Shown in pieces: positions 9,101 to 16,026 of a stretch of 48,597 nt of DNA. The stretch lies in NCBI RefSeq assembly GCF_004134945.1, contig NZ_SBAP01000020.1:1-48597 (forward strand), written 5' to 3'. Under the pieces are notes generated by a model. The model saw only the letters and a list, made by a program, of their open reading frames with translations, was not told where the DNA came from and made no database searches. Source of the stretch: Fusobacterium_C necrophorum_A (GTDB lineage Bacteria; Fusobacteriota; Fusobacteriia; Fusobacteriales; Fusobacteriaceae). Every line of letters starts with the position of its first letter. Within the stretch, counting starts at the first letter, position 1. The position numbers and the translations under genes were made by a program.

Positions 9101-9129
9101 ATTATAGAAGAAAACAAGAAAAAAAAACA
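9101..9129 (-). promoter_or_regulatory. Promoter for the substrate-binding/G3E/ABC unit
   Basis: On the minus strand a perfect TATAAT (plus-strand 9101-9106) sits about 17 bases after a weak TGTTTT -35 box and about 27 bases before the 9074 start. Confidence 0.5.
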
Positions 9130-9150
9130 GTAACTTTTGTTACCAAAAGA

Positions 9151-9178
9151 AAAATACCCTAAAATGATAGGGTATTTT
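9151..9178 (-). terminator. Terminator of the 9198-9422 gene
   Basis: AAAATACCCTA pairs perfectly with TAGGGTATTTT (11 bp) around a 6-base loop. On the minus strand it runs into TTTTTCTTTT, ending the small gene at 9198. The symmetrical stem is at the junction of two leftward units. Confidence 0.8.
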
Positions 9179-9197
9179 CAAACAAACTTCTATGAAG

Positions 9198-9422
9198 TTA
9201 AGAGGCTAAAAATTGATGATTTTCCGGAATCGTTCCAAAACGATTAAAAACTTTTTCCAGATGATGAAAGGTTAGATCCAAGTTGTTGGATTTTATTTGT
9301 ACGTATTTTCCATTGTAAGGAAATTGAATGTGGAAGATTCCATTCTTTGCTTTCACATCGCAAATTAAAGTAACAGTCTGAAACGATGTTTCCCACTTTT
9401 TATTTTTTACTAAAATTCTCAT
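9198..9422 (-). CDS. Small protein of unknown function, divergent from the S24 repressor
   Basis: I do not recognise this 74-residue protein. It is basic, has no membrane segment and alternates short predicted strands (ILVKNKKWETSFQTVTLIC, IFHIQFPYNGKYVQIK) ending in a helical piece. It has its own consensus promoter at 9479-9507 with repressor-like operators over the start site, and its own terminator at 9151. The arrangement suggests it is the regulated target of the neighbouring S24 repressor. A Shine-Dalgarno GGAGGAAAATCT precedes the start. Confidence 0.6.
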   Translation of the reverse strand: MRILVKNKKWETSFQTVTLICDVKAKNGIFHIQFPYNGKYVQIKSNNLDLTFHHLEKVFNRFGTIPENHQFLAS

Positions 9423-9468
9423 AGATTTTCCTCCTTACCAATGCAATCTTTATAAGTTATATTTATTT

Positions 9469-9543
9469 ATCTATAAGTAGTATAATCTATTTATAAATAA
9501 ATGTCAATAGATTTTTTATAATTATAGATAAAAAGTTATAGAT
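9469..9543. promoter_or_regulatory. Candidate operators in the divergent S24 repressor intergenic region
   Basis: The octamer TTATAGAT occurs at 9522-9529 and 9536-9543, its complement ATCTATAA at 9469-9476, and a partial ATCTAT at 9485-9490. The left copies cover the leftward start site and spacer; the right pair lies just upstream of the repressor's own extended -10. This fits autoregulation plus repression of the divergent gene. Confidence 0.5.
9479..9507 (-). promoter_or_regulatory. Consensus promoter of the 9198-9422 gene
   Basis: On the minus strand TTGACA (plus 9502-9507), a 17-base spacer and TATACT (plus 9479-9484) form a near-perfect sigma-70 promoter, with the start site expected near 9472. 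Confidence 0.8.
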
Positions 9544-9558
9544 TTTTAAAAGGAGATG

Positions 9559-9567
9559 TGTTATACT
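9559..9567 (+). promoter_or_regulatory. Extended -10 promoter of the S24 repressor
   Basis: TGTTATACT is an extended -10 box with a start site predicted near 9574, about 24 bases before the ATG at 9598. No convincing -35 is present. Confidence 0.45.
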
Positions 9568-9597
9568 CAAAATAGGAGTGAAGTAAGGAGGGATATT

Positions 9598-10242
9598 ATG
9601 GACTTCAAAACATATTTAAAAGAAAAAAGAGAAGAATTAGGATACAGTCAAAATAAATTAGCCAAGGCATTGCAAATTACACAACCTTACTATAACAGCA
9701 TTGAAAGAGGCGAAGTAAAAAATCCGCCCAGTGAAGAAATTTTAGAGCGAATGATAGAATTGTTTTCTTTGAATGCAAAAGACAAGGAATATTTTTTATA
9801 TTTAGCAGCGGTAGAACGAACTCCAAAGATTATTTTGGAAAAAATGAAACAAATGAAGGAAGAGGGTCCTGCCGCCATTCCTTTGTTTCCGAGAATTAGT
9901 GCCGGAATTGGAGTTTTTGGAGAAGAAGAAGTGGAGGATTACATTTCCATTCCGGGAGTTCGAAATTTGGAGGAAGTTTTTTCGGTTCGGGTCAAAGGAG
10001 ATTCGATGGAACCTACCATCCGAAATTCTTCTATTATTGTTTGTAGACAAAATATGCAGATTCATAATGGAGAAATTGGAGCTTTCCTGGTAAACGGAGA
10101 GGCCTTTGTAAAACGATTGCAAGTAAAACAGGATTATATTGTACTTATGAGTGATAATCCGAATTACCAACCTATTTACATTTCTCCTTCGGATGAATTT
10201 GTTTCGGTGGGGAAAGTTTTAAAAGTAATCAATGATATTTAA
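9598..10242 (+). CDS. XRE-S24 LexA/CI-type repressor outside the prophage
   Basis: The N-terminal 65 residues form a Cro/CI helix-turn-helix (LGYSQNKLAKALQITQPYYN). The C-terminal S24 domain carries the catalytic dyad Ser136 (GDSMEP) and Lys172 (FVKRLQ), and the Ala102-Gly103 bond in SAGIG is the expected self-cleavage site. Such repressors are inactivated by RecA-stimulated autoproteolysis. The ATG at 9598 follows GTAAGGAGGG; an earlier in-frame start overlaps the promoter. It lies outside the visible prophage, beside host-type genes, so it may be a host damage-response regulator or a phage relic. Confidence 0.88.
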   Translation: MDFKTYLKEKREELGYSQNKLAKALQITQPYYNSIERGEVKNPPSEEILERMIELFSLNAKDKEYFLYLAAVERTPKIILEKMKQMKEEGPAAIPLFPRISAGIGVFGEEEVEDYISIPGVRNLEEVFSVRVKGDSMEPTIRNSSIIVCRQNMQIHNGEIGAFLVNGEAFVKRLQVKQDYIVLMSDNPNYQPIYISPSDEFVSVGKVLKVINDI

Positions 10243-10255
10243 AAGGAGGAAGAAT

Positions 10256-11119
10256 GTGAGTTATCCAATTTTTATTTATGATGCTTTTACAAAGGAAAAA
10301 TTTGGAGGAAATGCTGCAGGAATTGTATTGGATGCAGAGAATTTATCGACAGTAGAAAAACAAAATTTAGCAAAGGAACTGGGCTTTTCAGAAACTGTTT
10401 TTGTACAGAGAAGTGAAAAAGCAGACTTTCAATTGGAATATTTTACTCCGAAACAGGAGGTAGATCTTTGTGGTCATGCTACAATTGCTGCAATTTATGC
10501 TCTCTTTGATGAAAAAAGAATTGCAAAAGACCGATTTGAAATCAGCATGGAAACCAGAGTAGGAATATTATCTGTTTTTTTGGAAAGAAGAGATCGTGTA
10601 TTATGTTCCGTTTGGATGGAGCAGGATGAAGGAAAATTATCTTGGGATTTGGAAGTACCGGAGGAAGAAATTTTGTCTTCTCTTGGTCTGACAAAGGAGG
10701 ATAGAAATCCAAATTTTTCAATGGGAAAGGCATATTCCGGTCTATGGGATCTGATGATTCCTTTGGCAAGTAAAAAAGCTTTGGATGGAATTCAAATTGA
10801 TTTTTTTAAAGTGGAAGAATTGAGTACAAGGCTATCCGTGATCTCTTTTCATCCCTTCTATGTGGAAGGAACGTCCGCCTATGTTCGTAATTTTGCTCCT
10901 ATTGTGAATATTCCGGAAGAATCTGCCACAGGAACTTCTAACGGGGCCTTGGCTTTTTACTTACATCAGCAGAAATATTTGGCAAAAGACGAGATGTTAT
11001 ACTGTCAACAAGGAGAAAGTATGAAAAGAAAAAGTCAAATTTTAGCAAAAGTGAGTACAGAGGGTAAAATTTTAGTAGGAGGACAGGCGGTTCGCATTAT
11101 GAAAGGAGAATATTCATGA
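10256..11119 (+). CDS. PhzF-family isomerase/epimerase
   Basis: The 287-residue protein shows the PhzF pattern: FGGNAAGIVLDAENLS near the start, the catalytic glutamate in LGFSETVFV, EVDLCGHATIAA, and the C-terminal ESATGTSNGALAFYL. The fold is two DapF-like halves, and members isomerise or epimerise small metabolites without cofactor; the substrate here cannot be read. I chose the GTG at 10256, 6 bases after AAGGAGGA; the ATG at 10232 overlaps the repressor gene. It overlaps the next start by 4 bases, so the pair is translationally coupled. Confidence 0.88.
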   Translation: MSYPIFIYDAFTKEKFGGNAAGIVLDAENLSTVEKQNLAKELGFSETVFVQRSEKADFQLEYFTPKQEVDLCGHATIAAIYALFDEKRIAKDRFEISMETRVGILSVFLERRDRVLCSVWMEQDEGKLSWDLEVPEEEILSSLGLTKEDRNPNFSMGKAYSGLWDLMIPLASKKALDGIQIDFFKVEELSTRLSVISFHPFYVEGTSAYVRNFAPIVNIPEESATGTSNGALAFYLHQQKYLAKDEMLYCQQGESMKRKSQILAKVSTEGKILVGGQAVRIMKGEYS

Positions 11120-11814
11120 GAAGGGAAAGTAAAGAACTGCAAGAGTTGTTGCAGGATTTCCGGGAAGAGGAATATCAAAAATTTAATGCAAAATTGATTC
11201 CGAATCTTCCGGCAGAAGAAATTTTGGGAATTCGTATTCCTGTTTTGCGAAAATTGGCAAAAGAATTGTATTCTCAACAAGAAGACAGGATGTTGCAATA
11301 TATGTCGGAATTGCCACATCGATATATGGAAGAAAATCATCTTCATGGATTTTTGATTGGAAATATTCGAGGTTTTTCCAAAGCCATGGAAGAAACGGAA
11401 AAGTTTTTGCCCTATATTAACAATTGGGCAACCTGTGATGTCTTTTCTCCGAAGATTTTTAAGAAATATCCAAAGGAAGTATATGAAAAAATAAAGATTT
11501 GGCTTCGTTCTTCTCATGAATATACTGTGAGATATGCCATCGGTTTATTATTATCTAATTATTTAGATGATTTTTTTCAAGCAGAAATGTTGGAGTTAGT
11601 AGCGGGAATTTCTCGAGAAGAGTATTATATTCGCATGATGATAGCTTGGTATTTTGCAACGGCTTTGGCAAAACAACAGGATGCCGCTTTAGTTTACTTG
11701 GAAGAAGAAAGACTTGAAAAATGGATACATAATAAGGCGATTCAAAAGGCAGTCGAAAGCAGGAGAATTTCTATGGAAACTAAGGAATATTTACGAAGCT
11801 TGAAGAGAAAATAG
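11116..11814 (+). CDS. AlkD-like DNA alkylation repair protein
   Basis: This 232-residue all-helical protein matches the HEAT-like-repeat AlkD family, which excises alkylated purines. NNWATCD preserves the Trp and Asp four residues apart that in AlkD face the lesion, and RMMIAWYFATAL supplies the later conserved Trp. The start overlaps the PhzF-family stop (ATGA). With the S24 repressor upstream it forms a possible three-gene damage-linked run. It is the last clear host gene before the prophage. Confidence 0.87.
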   Translation: MRRESKELQELLQDFREEEYQKFNAKLIPNLPAEEILGIRIPVLRKLAKELYSQQEDRMLQYMSELPHRYMEENHLHGFLIGNIRGFSKAMEETEKFLPYINNWATCDVFSPKIFKKYPKEVYEKIKIWLRSSHEYTVRYAIGLLLSNYLDDFFQAEMLELVAGISREEYYIRMMIAWYFATALAKQQDAALVYLEEERLEKWIHNKAIQKAVESRRISMETKEYLRSLKRK

Positions 11815-11904
11815 GGCTGCAATATTTGAGAAAAACTATGAAAAAAGGAAAAGCAAAATATGGCAATGAGGAGAGAAAAATTTTGGAAGCAAAAAATAAA
11901 AAAT

Positions 11905-11957
11905 GGCGCACATAGGTATGATTCATTGACCTCAACCACTGAATGTGTGCCTTTTTT
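11905..11957. terminator. Bidirectional terminator at the host/prophage junction
   Basis: GGCGCACAT pairs with ATGTGTGCC (9 bp, one wobble) and is followed by six T on the plus strand and by ATTTTTTATTTTTT on the minus strand. It would end the AlkD run and the leftward integrase run. The 29-base loop is unusually long and may fold further. The left prophage end must lie between 11815 and 11962; no attL can be named without the right end. Confidence 0.65.
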
Positions 11958-11962
11958 CCTTT

Positions 11963-12189
11963 TTATAGCAAATGCTTATAGTTTAGTATATTGCACAGTG
12001 CTTTTGCTACAGTAATGTCTTCCGGATCTGTCAAAGTGTTTGAAGGATCGAATCGAGCATTCGGCAAAACAGCTCTTTTTATTTTTTTTCAATATACAAT
12101 CGCGGATTTCGTCTGTAGGTAACATCTCCAGCTAAAATCCCCCAGTCTGTGAAAACTGATTCACAGAAAACTTTTAGTTTATCATTCAT
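11963..12189 (-). pseudogene. Small prophage gene split across an A8 run (frameshift or slippage)
   Basis: The minus strand starts MNDKLKVFCESVFTDWGILA with a strong GGAGG six bases before the ATG at 12189, and overlaps the AbrB-like gene by 8 bases. Frame 1 stops right after an A8 run (IEKK-stop). One extra A would continue into RAVLPNARFDPSNTLTDPED and end at 11963, giving 75 residues. The second half looks coding in composition. Either the gene is broken, the sequence lost one A, or slippage on the A run makes the full product. Function unknown. Confidence 0.6.
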
Positions 12190-12382
12190 CTCGATCCTCC
12201 TGTTTTTTTTTCTTTATGACGATTTCTTTTTTTTGTTCATTAAATTGAACCTCAACTTCTCTCTCATTTATAGATATGCCAATTTGGTCTAGCCAATTTT
12301 TGGGGATAGACAATTTCGGCGAAACCCTTCCCTTCCCATCGTTTGCGAAAATTATCTTCAATATTCTCATATATTTTTCCAT
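12182..12382 (-). CDS. AbrB/SpoVT-type small DNA-binding protein
   Basis: The 66-residue protein has the swapped-hairpin pattern of AbrB/MazE proteins: GKGRVSPKLSIPKNWLDQIG, then alternating acidic strands and a basic KKKK tail. Such proteins bind DNA as dimers, either as transition regulators or as antitoxins. It overlaps the integrase 3' end by 16 bases and the next small gene by 8, so the three form a coupled leftward unit. No recognisable toxin is adjacent unless the split 75-residue gene is one. Confidence 0.65.
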   Translation of the reverse strand: MEKYMRILKIIFANDGKGRVSPKLSIPKNWLDQIGISINEREVEVQFNEQKKEIVIKKKKQEDRDE

Positions 12383-13311
12383 TCTTCCTCACCTCTACTC
12401 AAAGGATAACATGTTTTTTCGATGACGTCAACGACGTCTTCGTCATCCAATTTTGCGTGAGAATAATGTATCGTCGTCAGGACGTTTGCATGCCCTAACC
12501 TCTTTTGAATCTTTTCCAAATCTAATCCGGCTTGTCGGAGAAACGTGGCGTGTGAATGCCGCAAGCCGTGCGTGGAAATTTTTATGCCTAATTTTTTCCC
12601 CGCTTTTTCAAGCGGCCATTTCGCGAACGTAAAAATTCGCGGAGTCCCGTCCGGGTATGAAAATAAGAAATCCTCCGGCTTCTTTCTGTTTTTCTCTACA
12701 AAACACTTTATTTTTTCCATATGGTACTCTGGGACTGAGATGACACGGAAACTTGTTTCAGTCTTGGGGTCTGTCAATTCCCAAACACCGACGTGATCGG
12801 AGTAAACCGCGTTACTTATCAGAACTGTATTTTCTGTGAAATTAAACTTAAACACTTGCAGGGCTCGGCATTCTGAATGCCGTATCCCTGTCAGGAATAA
12901 AGTTTCAAGGAAGAGAATTTTCTCTTCCAAGTCTTCTAAAGTCGTGAAAGTTTTCATCTCTTCCACGAGTGCATAAAACTGCTTCGGTGTAATATATGCA
13001 ATCTTTTTTGACTTATACGGAATGCATAATAGTTCTTGAGTAATATCTTTTTCTATCTTCTCGTGATGTTTCGCGTATGCAAAACATCGTTTTAAAATCC
13101 CCTGCCATTGCGAGACTGTGCTGGCGTGCATTCGGTCTCGCATGGTTTTGATATGCTGTATCAGCATGTCAGTCGTCAGGTCTTCCACTTCTATATCTTC
13201 GATAGGCCGCAGATGTAGAAGGAACGATTCTGTGCGAACTTTAAAAGTCCGCTTTCGTACGGTTGGCTGCCATGCAGCGAGAAATGCATCGCATACTTCT
13301 CTAACTTTCAT
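12367..13311 (-). CDS. int: Tyrosine-family phage integrase
   Basis: The 314-residue protein has the catalytic set R144 (TGIRHSE), H248 and R251 (HGLRHSH), H274 (RLGHAN) and the nucleophile Y283 (TIHYSH). An N-terminal SAM-like core-binding domain covers about residues 1-100. It would cut and join attP and attB through a phosphotyrosine intermediate. It lies at the left edge of the prophage with its 3' end towards the host, as expected for an integrase beside att. The gene is clearly richer in GC than its neighbours, which suggests a different origin. Confidence 0.95.
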   Translation of the reverse strand: MKVREVCDAFLAAWQPTVRKRTFKVRTESFLLHLRPIEDIEVEDLTTDMLIQHIKTMRDRMHASTVSQWQGILKRCFAYAKHHEKIEKDITQELLCIPYKSKKIAYITPKQFYALVEEMKTFTTLEDLEEKILFLETLFLTGIRHSECRALQVFKFNFTENTVLISNAVYSDHVGVWELTDPKTETSFRVISVPEYHMEKIKCFVEKNRKKPEDFLFSYPDGTPRIFTFAKWPLEKAGKKLGIKISTHGLRHSHATFLRQAGLDLEKIQKRLGHANVLTTIHYSHAKLDDEDVVDVIEKTCYPLSRGEEEWKNI

Positions 13312-13313
13312 GC

Positions 13314-13754
13314 TTAATTCTCCTTTTTTTCTTCATAATCATAAACTTCTTTGGCTCCAATCTTTTCCTGCCATCCTTCCTCTATTTCGACATTGACTCT
13401 CATGATGACTTTTACTGACTCAAAACTTGACTTAGATTTGAAGAAACCTTCCATTTCCGATTCAAATGGTTGAAGAAATAGCGAAGCATACATTCCTTCT
13501 TTTTGAGCATCGTTTATAAATTGTTTAACGATGTCCAAGTTTACATGGTATTCTTGTTCGACCCATGCTACGTTATTTATCAACGTCTCAAAGTCGTATT
13601 CTTTTTTAAATAAACCAGTAATATCTAAGAACTTTTCTCGTTCGTATTCTCCTTCAAATCCTTTATATCCGTATATAGTAACAATTCCTTGAGGAGATAT
13701 GTTATTCCCCAAAACAATTTTTAACTCTCTTTCTAACACAATATTTTTTAGCAT
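13314..13754 (-). CDS. Prophage protein of unknown function upstream of the integrase
   Basis: I do not recognise this protein of about 146 residues. It is acidic and mixed alpha/beta, with IVTIYGYKGFEGEYEREKF, a long helical middle and a glutamate-rich end. The ATG at 13754 is 8 bases after GGAG; the GTG/ATG at 13760-13763 are too close to that site. It ends 2 bases before the integrase gene and probably shares its transcript. It might be an excision or regulatory partner, but nothing in the sequence proves this. Confidence 0.6.
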   Translation of the reverse strand: MLKNIVLERELKIVLGNNISPQGIVTIYGYKGFEGEYEREKFLDITGLFKKEYDFETLINNVAWVEQEYHVNLDIVKQFINDAQKEGMYASLFLQPFESEMEGFFKSKSSFESVKVIMRVNVEIEEGWQEKIGAKEVYDYEEKKEN

Positions 13755-13774
13755 GTTCATCACTCCTTATTTTT

Positions 13775-13802
13775 TTTATATTCTATTTTGATTTTTTATC
13801 AA
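13775..13802 (-). promoter_or_regulatory. Promoter for the integrase unit
   Basis: On the minus strand TTGATA (plus 13797-13802), a 16-base spacer and TATAAA (plus 13775-13780) lie shortly before the 13754 start. It overlaps the -35 of the rightward small RNA promoter, so the two would compete. Confidence 0.5.
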
Positions 13803-13817
13803 GGCTCGTGATATACT
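13788..13817 (+). promoter_or_regulatory. Promoter of the 13.8-kb candidate small RNA
   Basis: TTGATT (13788-13793), an 18-base spacer and TGATATACT, an extended -10 box (TATACT 13812-13817). The start site would be near 13824. Confidence 0.6.
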
Positions 13818-13823
13818 TATATT

Positions 13824-13896
13824 GTCGAGATGTATTCGTACATCACAAGCCTTTTGATTTTAGATTTTTTTAATTTAAGATTGAAAGGCTTTTTTA
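13824..13896 (+). ncRNA. Candidate small RNA 1 with UUCG-capped hairpin
   Basis: About 7 bases after the promoter, GATGTA-TTCG-TACATC (13829-13844) makes a perfect 6-bp stem with a UUCG tetraloop, a very stable RNA cap. A second stem pairs 13847-13861 with 13877-13891 over 15 positions, three of them G-U, and runs into TTTTTATTT, an intrinsic terminator. Wobble pairs in one arm suit RNA better than a DNA palindrome. No ORF is contained. The predicted length is about 70 nt; function unknown. Confidence 0.65.
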
Positions 13897-14097
13897 TTTC
13901 TTTTTCTCACACCAATCTCTGGGAACAAACATTATAGAATGTTCGTCCGGTTCGAATTTGAACGAGTTTCCAATAAAGTGAGTGACTTCTACACCATTGT
14001 ATTTATCCACCCATTCTTTGCTTTTCAGATATTCTTTTTCTCCTTTACTTTCTATGTATTTTTTCTTACTAAATACATATCTTTCTTTTTTTGCCAT
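13894..14097 (-). CDS. Small basic prophage protein, unknown function
   Basis: A 67-residue lysine-rich protein begins MAKKERYVFSKKKYIES and ends VPRDWCEKKK. I recognise no family. Its start follows AAAGGAGGAATAGAA. It sits 16 bases after the 14114-14449 gene on the same strand and presumably uses the same operator-controlled promoter. Its stop overlaps the T-run of the convergent small RNA. Confidence 0.55.
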   Translation of the reverse strand: MAKKERYVFSKKKYIESKGEKEYLKSKEWVDKYNGVEVTHFIGNSFKFEPDEHSIMFVPRDWCEKKK

Positions 14098-14113
14098 TTC
14101 TATTCCTCCTTTT

Positions 14114-14449
14114 TTAGATTCTTACTTCTAAGTAAAAATCTTTAATAATAACTTGATTTGCATATTTATCAACATATATTCGGGCGATTCCTGCCTTCGC
14201 CCAAAGATTTGTAAACTCATATCTCACAGATCCGTCTCCATCTGCCGCCGCCGCTCTGAATTTTGCATTTCTCCAGTATTTTGACGGAACTATTTTTTGT
14301 ATTTCCTCTACTGTATATTTTTCATCACGGTTTAGTGATTTTACTTGTTTTGCTAATGACCATGAAGCTTTTAAACAAACTCCAAAGTTTTCATTAAATC
14401 CTTTCTTATATAATTTCCACGCTTGTTTCATAATTTCTCTCATAGTCAT
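14114..14449 (-). CDS. Prophage early protein, unknown function, operator-controlled
   Basis: The 111-residue protein (MTMREIMKQAWKLYKKGF onward) has a helical N-terminal half and a C-terminal half of probable strands (VRYEFTNLWAKAGIARIYVD). I do not recognise a characterised family. It is preceded by its own sigma-70 promoter with two perfect ACGG-N3-CCGT sites over the -35/spacer and start region, so its expression is likely repressed in the lysogen. GGAG lies about 10 bases before the ATG. It probably forms a two-gene unit with 13894-14097. Confidence 0.6.
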   Translation of the reverse strand: MTMREIMKQAWKLYKKGFNENFGVCLKASWSLAKQVKSLNRDEKYTVEEIQKIVPSKYWRNAKFRAAAADGDGSVRYEFTNLWAKAGIARIYVDKYANQVIIKDFYLEVRI

Positions 14450-14479
14450 TTTTTCATCACTCCTTTTTTATTCTTAAAA

Positions 14480-14533
14480 ACGGTATCCGTTTTTTCTTAA
14501 TATAGTTATAACATAAAACGGGTACCGTGTCAA
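14480..14533 (-). promoter_or_regulatory. Repressible promoter with two ACGG-N3-CCGT operators
   Basis: On the minus strand TTGACA (plus 14528-14533), a 17-base spacer and TATAAC (plus 14505-14510) form the promoter. Palindromes at 14518-14528 (ACGGGTACCGT) and 14480-14490 (ACGGTATCCGT) share exact ACGG/CCGT half-sites with 38 bases between centres. One overlaps the -35 and spacer, the other lies just after the start site. The binding protein is not identified. Confidence 0.72.
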
Positions 14534-14601
14534 TAGTTTTTTTTATAAATTTTTTAAAATATTTTTGATAAAATAACAAAAAGGCAGAATTTTTCTGCCT
14601 T

Positions 14602-16026
14602 TTAAAATGTGATATATATTTTGCCATCAGTATCTCCAATAGTAATTCTTCTGATAATAAGATTTATAATTTCTTTTAGTGAAATTCGGAAATCATCATG
14701 AGGGAGATTTAAAGTCAATAGTTCTTTCAGCATATTTATGTTGTCTTCAGTGATTTCCTTTTGAGCCTCTTCTTGTATTGTTTTATCAATTTTATTTATG
14801 AGGCTATGGAAATGGTCCCTCTGCTTTTTTAAAGCTCTTAATTCAGCTTCTACGACATCCATAGATGTAATTCCATCAGTAACTAAATGTATTACTCTTT
14901 TTTCTTTTTCTCGAAGAATATTGATTTGTTTTTCATACTCAGTTTTTTCATCGAAAAGGTCTGCAAGTCTGAATTCTACTTCATTCAACATTTGTAACCT
15001 ACTATCATTACAAATTCTATCAATTAGGTTACGCTCTAATTTCTTTGCATTGATTCTTTTTCCACATTTAGAACAACGATAATAAGGTGTTCCTTTTCCT
15101 TCCTTTCCAATTTTTCTGACAAAGTTTCCTTCAAACTTTCCACCGCATCCACAGTAGAGCACTTGGCTATAAAGATATATTTTTATATCCTCCCTGACTT
15201 GAATTCTGTGTCGATGCCTTAAGTAAAGTAATTGCTCATATTCTTCTTTTGTTAGTAAAGCAGGAAAGACAATTTTCTCAGTAATGAGATAATCATGTCT
15301 TCTTCCTTTATTATGCAGCTTATCAATTTTCCCTTTTTTCCCATAGCTTCTTTTTCCCATCAATTCTGGAACGACTAGCCAACTTTGAACAGTATTCAAA
15401 TTCAATCCAAATTTTTCTGCTGTTGATTTAATACTCTTTGATTGAATCATTGTTAGAAAAAATCTTCTGTAAAAATCCCAAGTATCTTTATTTTGAACTA
15501 CAATTTTACATCGCTTTCCATCAATATATCCTTTTTCAATAGCAAACCAAGGGAAAATACTCCCTCCTAAGTATCTTGCAGTTTCAGCATATTGATACAT
15601 TGCCGTTGTAACTTTTTGTACCATTTTATCTTTCTCTACTTGAGCTCCAAGCATTCTAACAATCGTGGGAAGGCTATCATAATTTCCCTCTATATTTTGG
15701 ATACCTTCCATGACAGAAACCAATTTTATTCCCAATCCGTCTAGGAAAAATAAATCTTGGATTCCATTTTGAAAACCTCGAGTGAAACGATCTGAATGAT
15801 AAACAATGACATATTTTATAGAATCGTTCATTCTTAGATATTTTTTTAAATCATCTAGCCCTACACGATTAGCGATGTCCCCATGTTCTGTATCATCAAA
15901 GAAGGCTACTATGTTATAGCCTTCCTTGCTGGCATAATTTTTTATTTCTTGTTCTTGTCCAAGTTTACTTCCTCGAATATCTTGTTTATTAGTTGACACT
16001 CTCACATACGCCACAGCTATTTTCAT
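14602..16026 (-). CDS. Large serine recombinase
   Basis: The 474-residue protein begins with a resolvase-type catalytic domain (YVRVSTNKQD, with R9 and nucleophile S11, then VIVYHSDRFTRG). A recombinase domain follows (about 150-260), then a zinc ribbon with YCGCGG and RCSKCGK, and a coiled-coil region near 340-420. This is the large serine integrase layout, which integrates phages through 2-bp-staggered cuts and phosphoserine links. GGAGGTTCATA precedes the ATG. It lies about 1.3 kb inside the prophage from the tyrosine integrase, so the element carries two unrelated recombinases. Confidence 0.93.
   Translation of the reverse strand: MKIAVAYVRVSTNKQDIRGSKLGQEQEIKNYASKEGYNIVAFFDDTEHGDIANRVGLDDLKKYLRMNDSIKYVIVYHSDRFTRGFQNGIQDLFFLDGLGIKLVSVMEGIQNIEGNYDSLPTIVRMLGAQVEKDKMVQKVTTAMYQYAETARYLGGSIFPWFAIEKGYIDGKRCKIVVQNKDTWDFYRRFFLTMIQSKSIKSTAEKFGLNLNTVQSWLVVPELMGKRSYGKKGKIDKLHNKGRRHDYLITEKIVFPALLTKEEYEQLLYLRHRHRIQVREDIKIYLYSQVLYCGCGGKFEGNFVRKIGKEGKGTPYYRCSKCGKRINAKKLERNLIDRICNDSRLQMLNEVEFRLADLFDEKTEYEKQINILREKEKRVIHLVTDGITSMDVVEAELRALKKQRDHFHSLINKIDKTIQEEAQKEITEDNINMLKELLTLNLPHDDFRISLKEIINLIIRRITIGDTDGKIYITF

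Noticed and set aside
11035..11517. 160-residue minus-strand frame over the PhzF/AlkD junction
   Set aside because: Phenylalanine-rich antisense translation of two well-supported genes.
11815..11962. attL of the prophage
   Set aside because: The right end is outside the window, so no direct repeat can be checked; the inverted repeat here works as a terminator. Nothing tRNA-like is present.
13801..13853. Long RNA hairpin AAGGCTCGTGATATAC with GTACATCACAAGCCTT
   Set aside because: Its first arm overlaps the -10 box of the same-strand promoter, so a transcript starting at 13824 cannot contain it; kept only as a possible DNA operator.
14457..14639. 60-residue minus-strand frame starting near the serine recombinase stop
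   Set aside because: It overlaps the recombinase C-terminus in another frame and runs through the operator-controlled promoter; no ribosome site and low-complexity lysine/phenylalanine composition.
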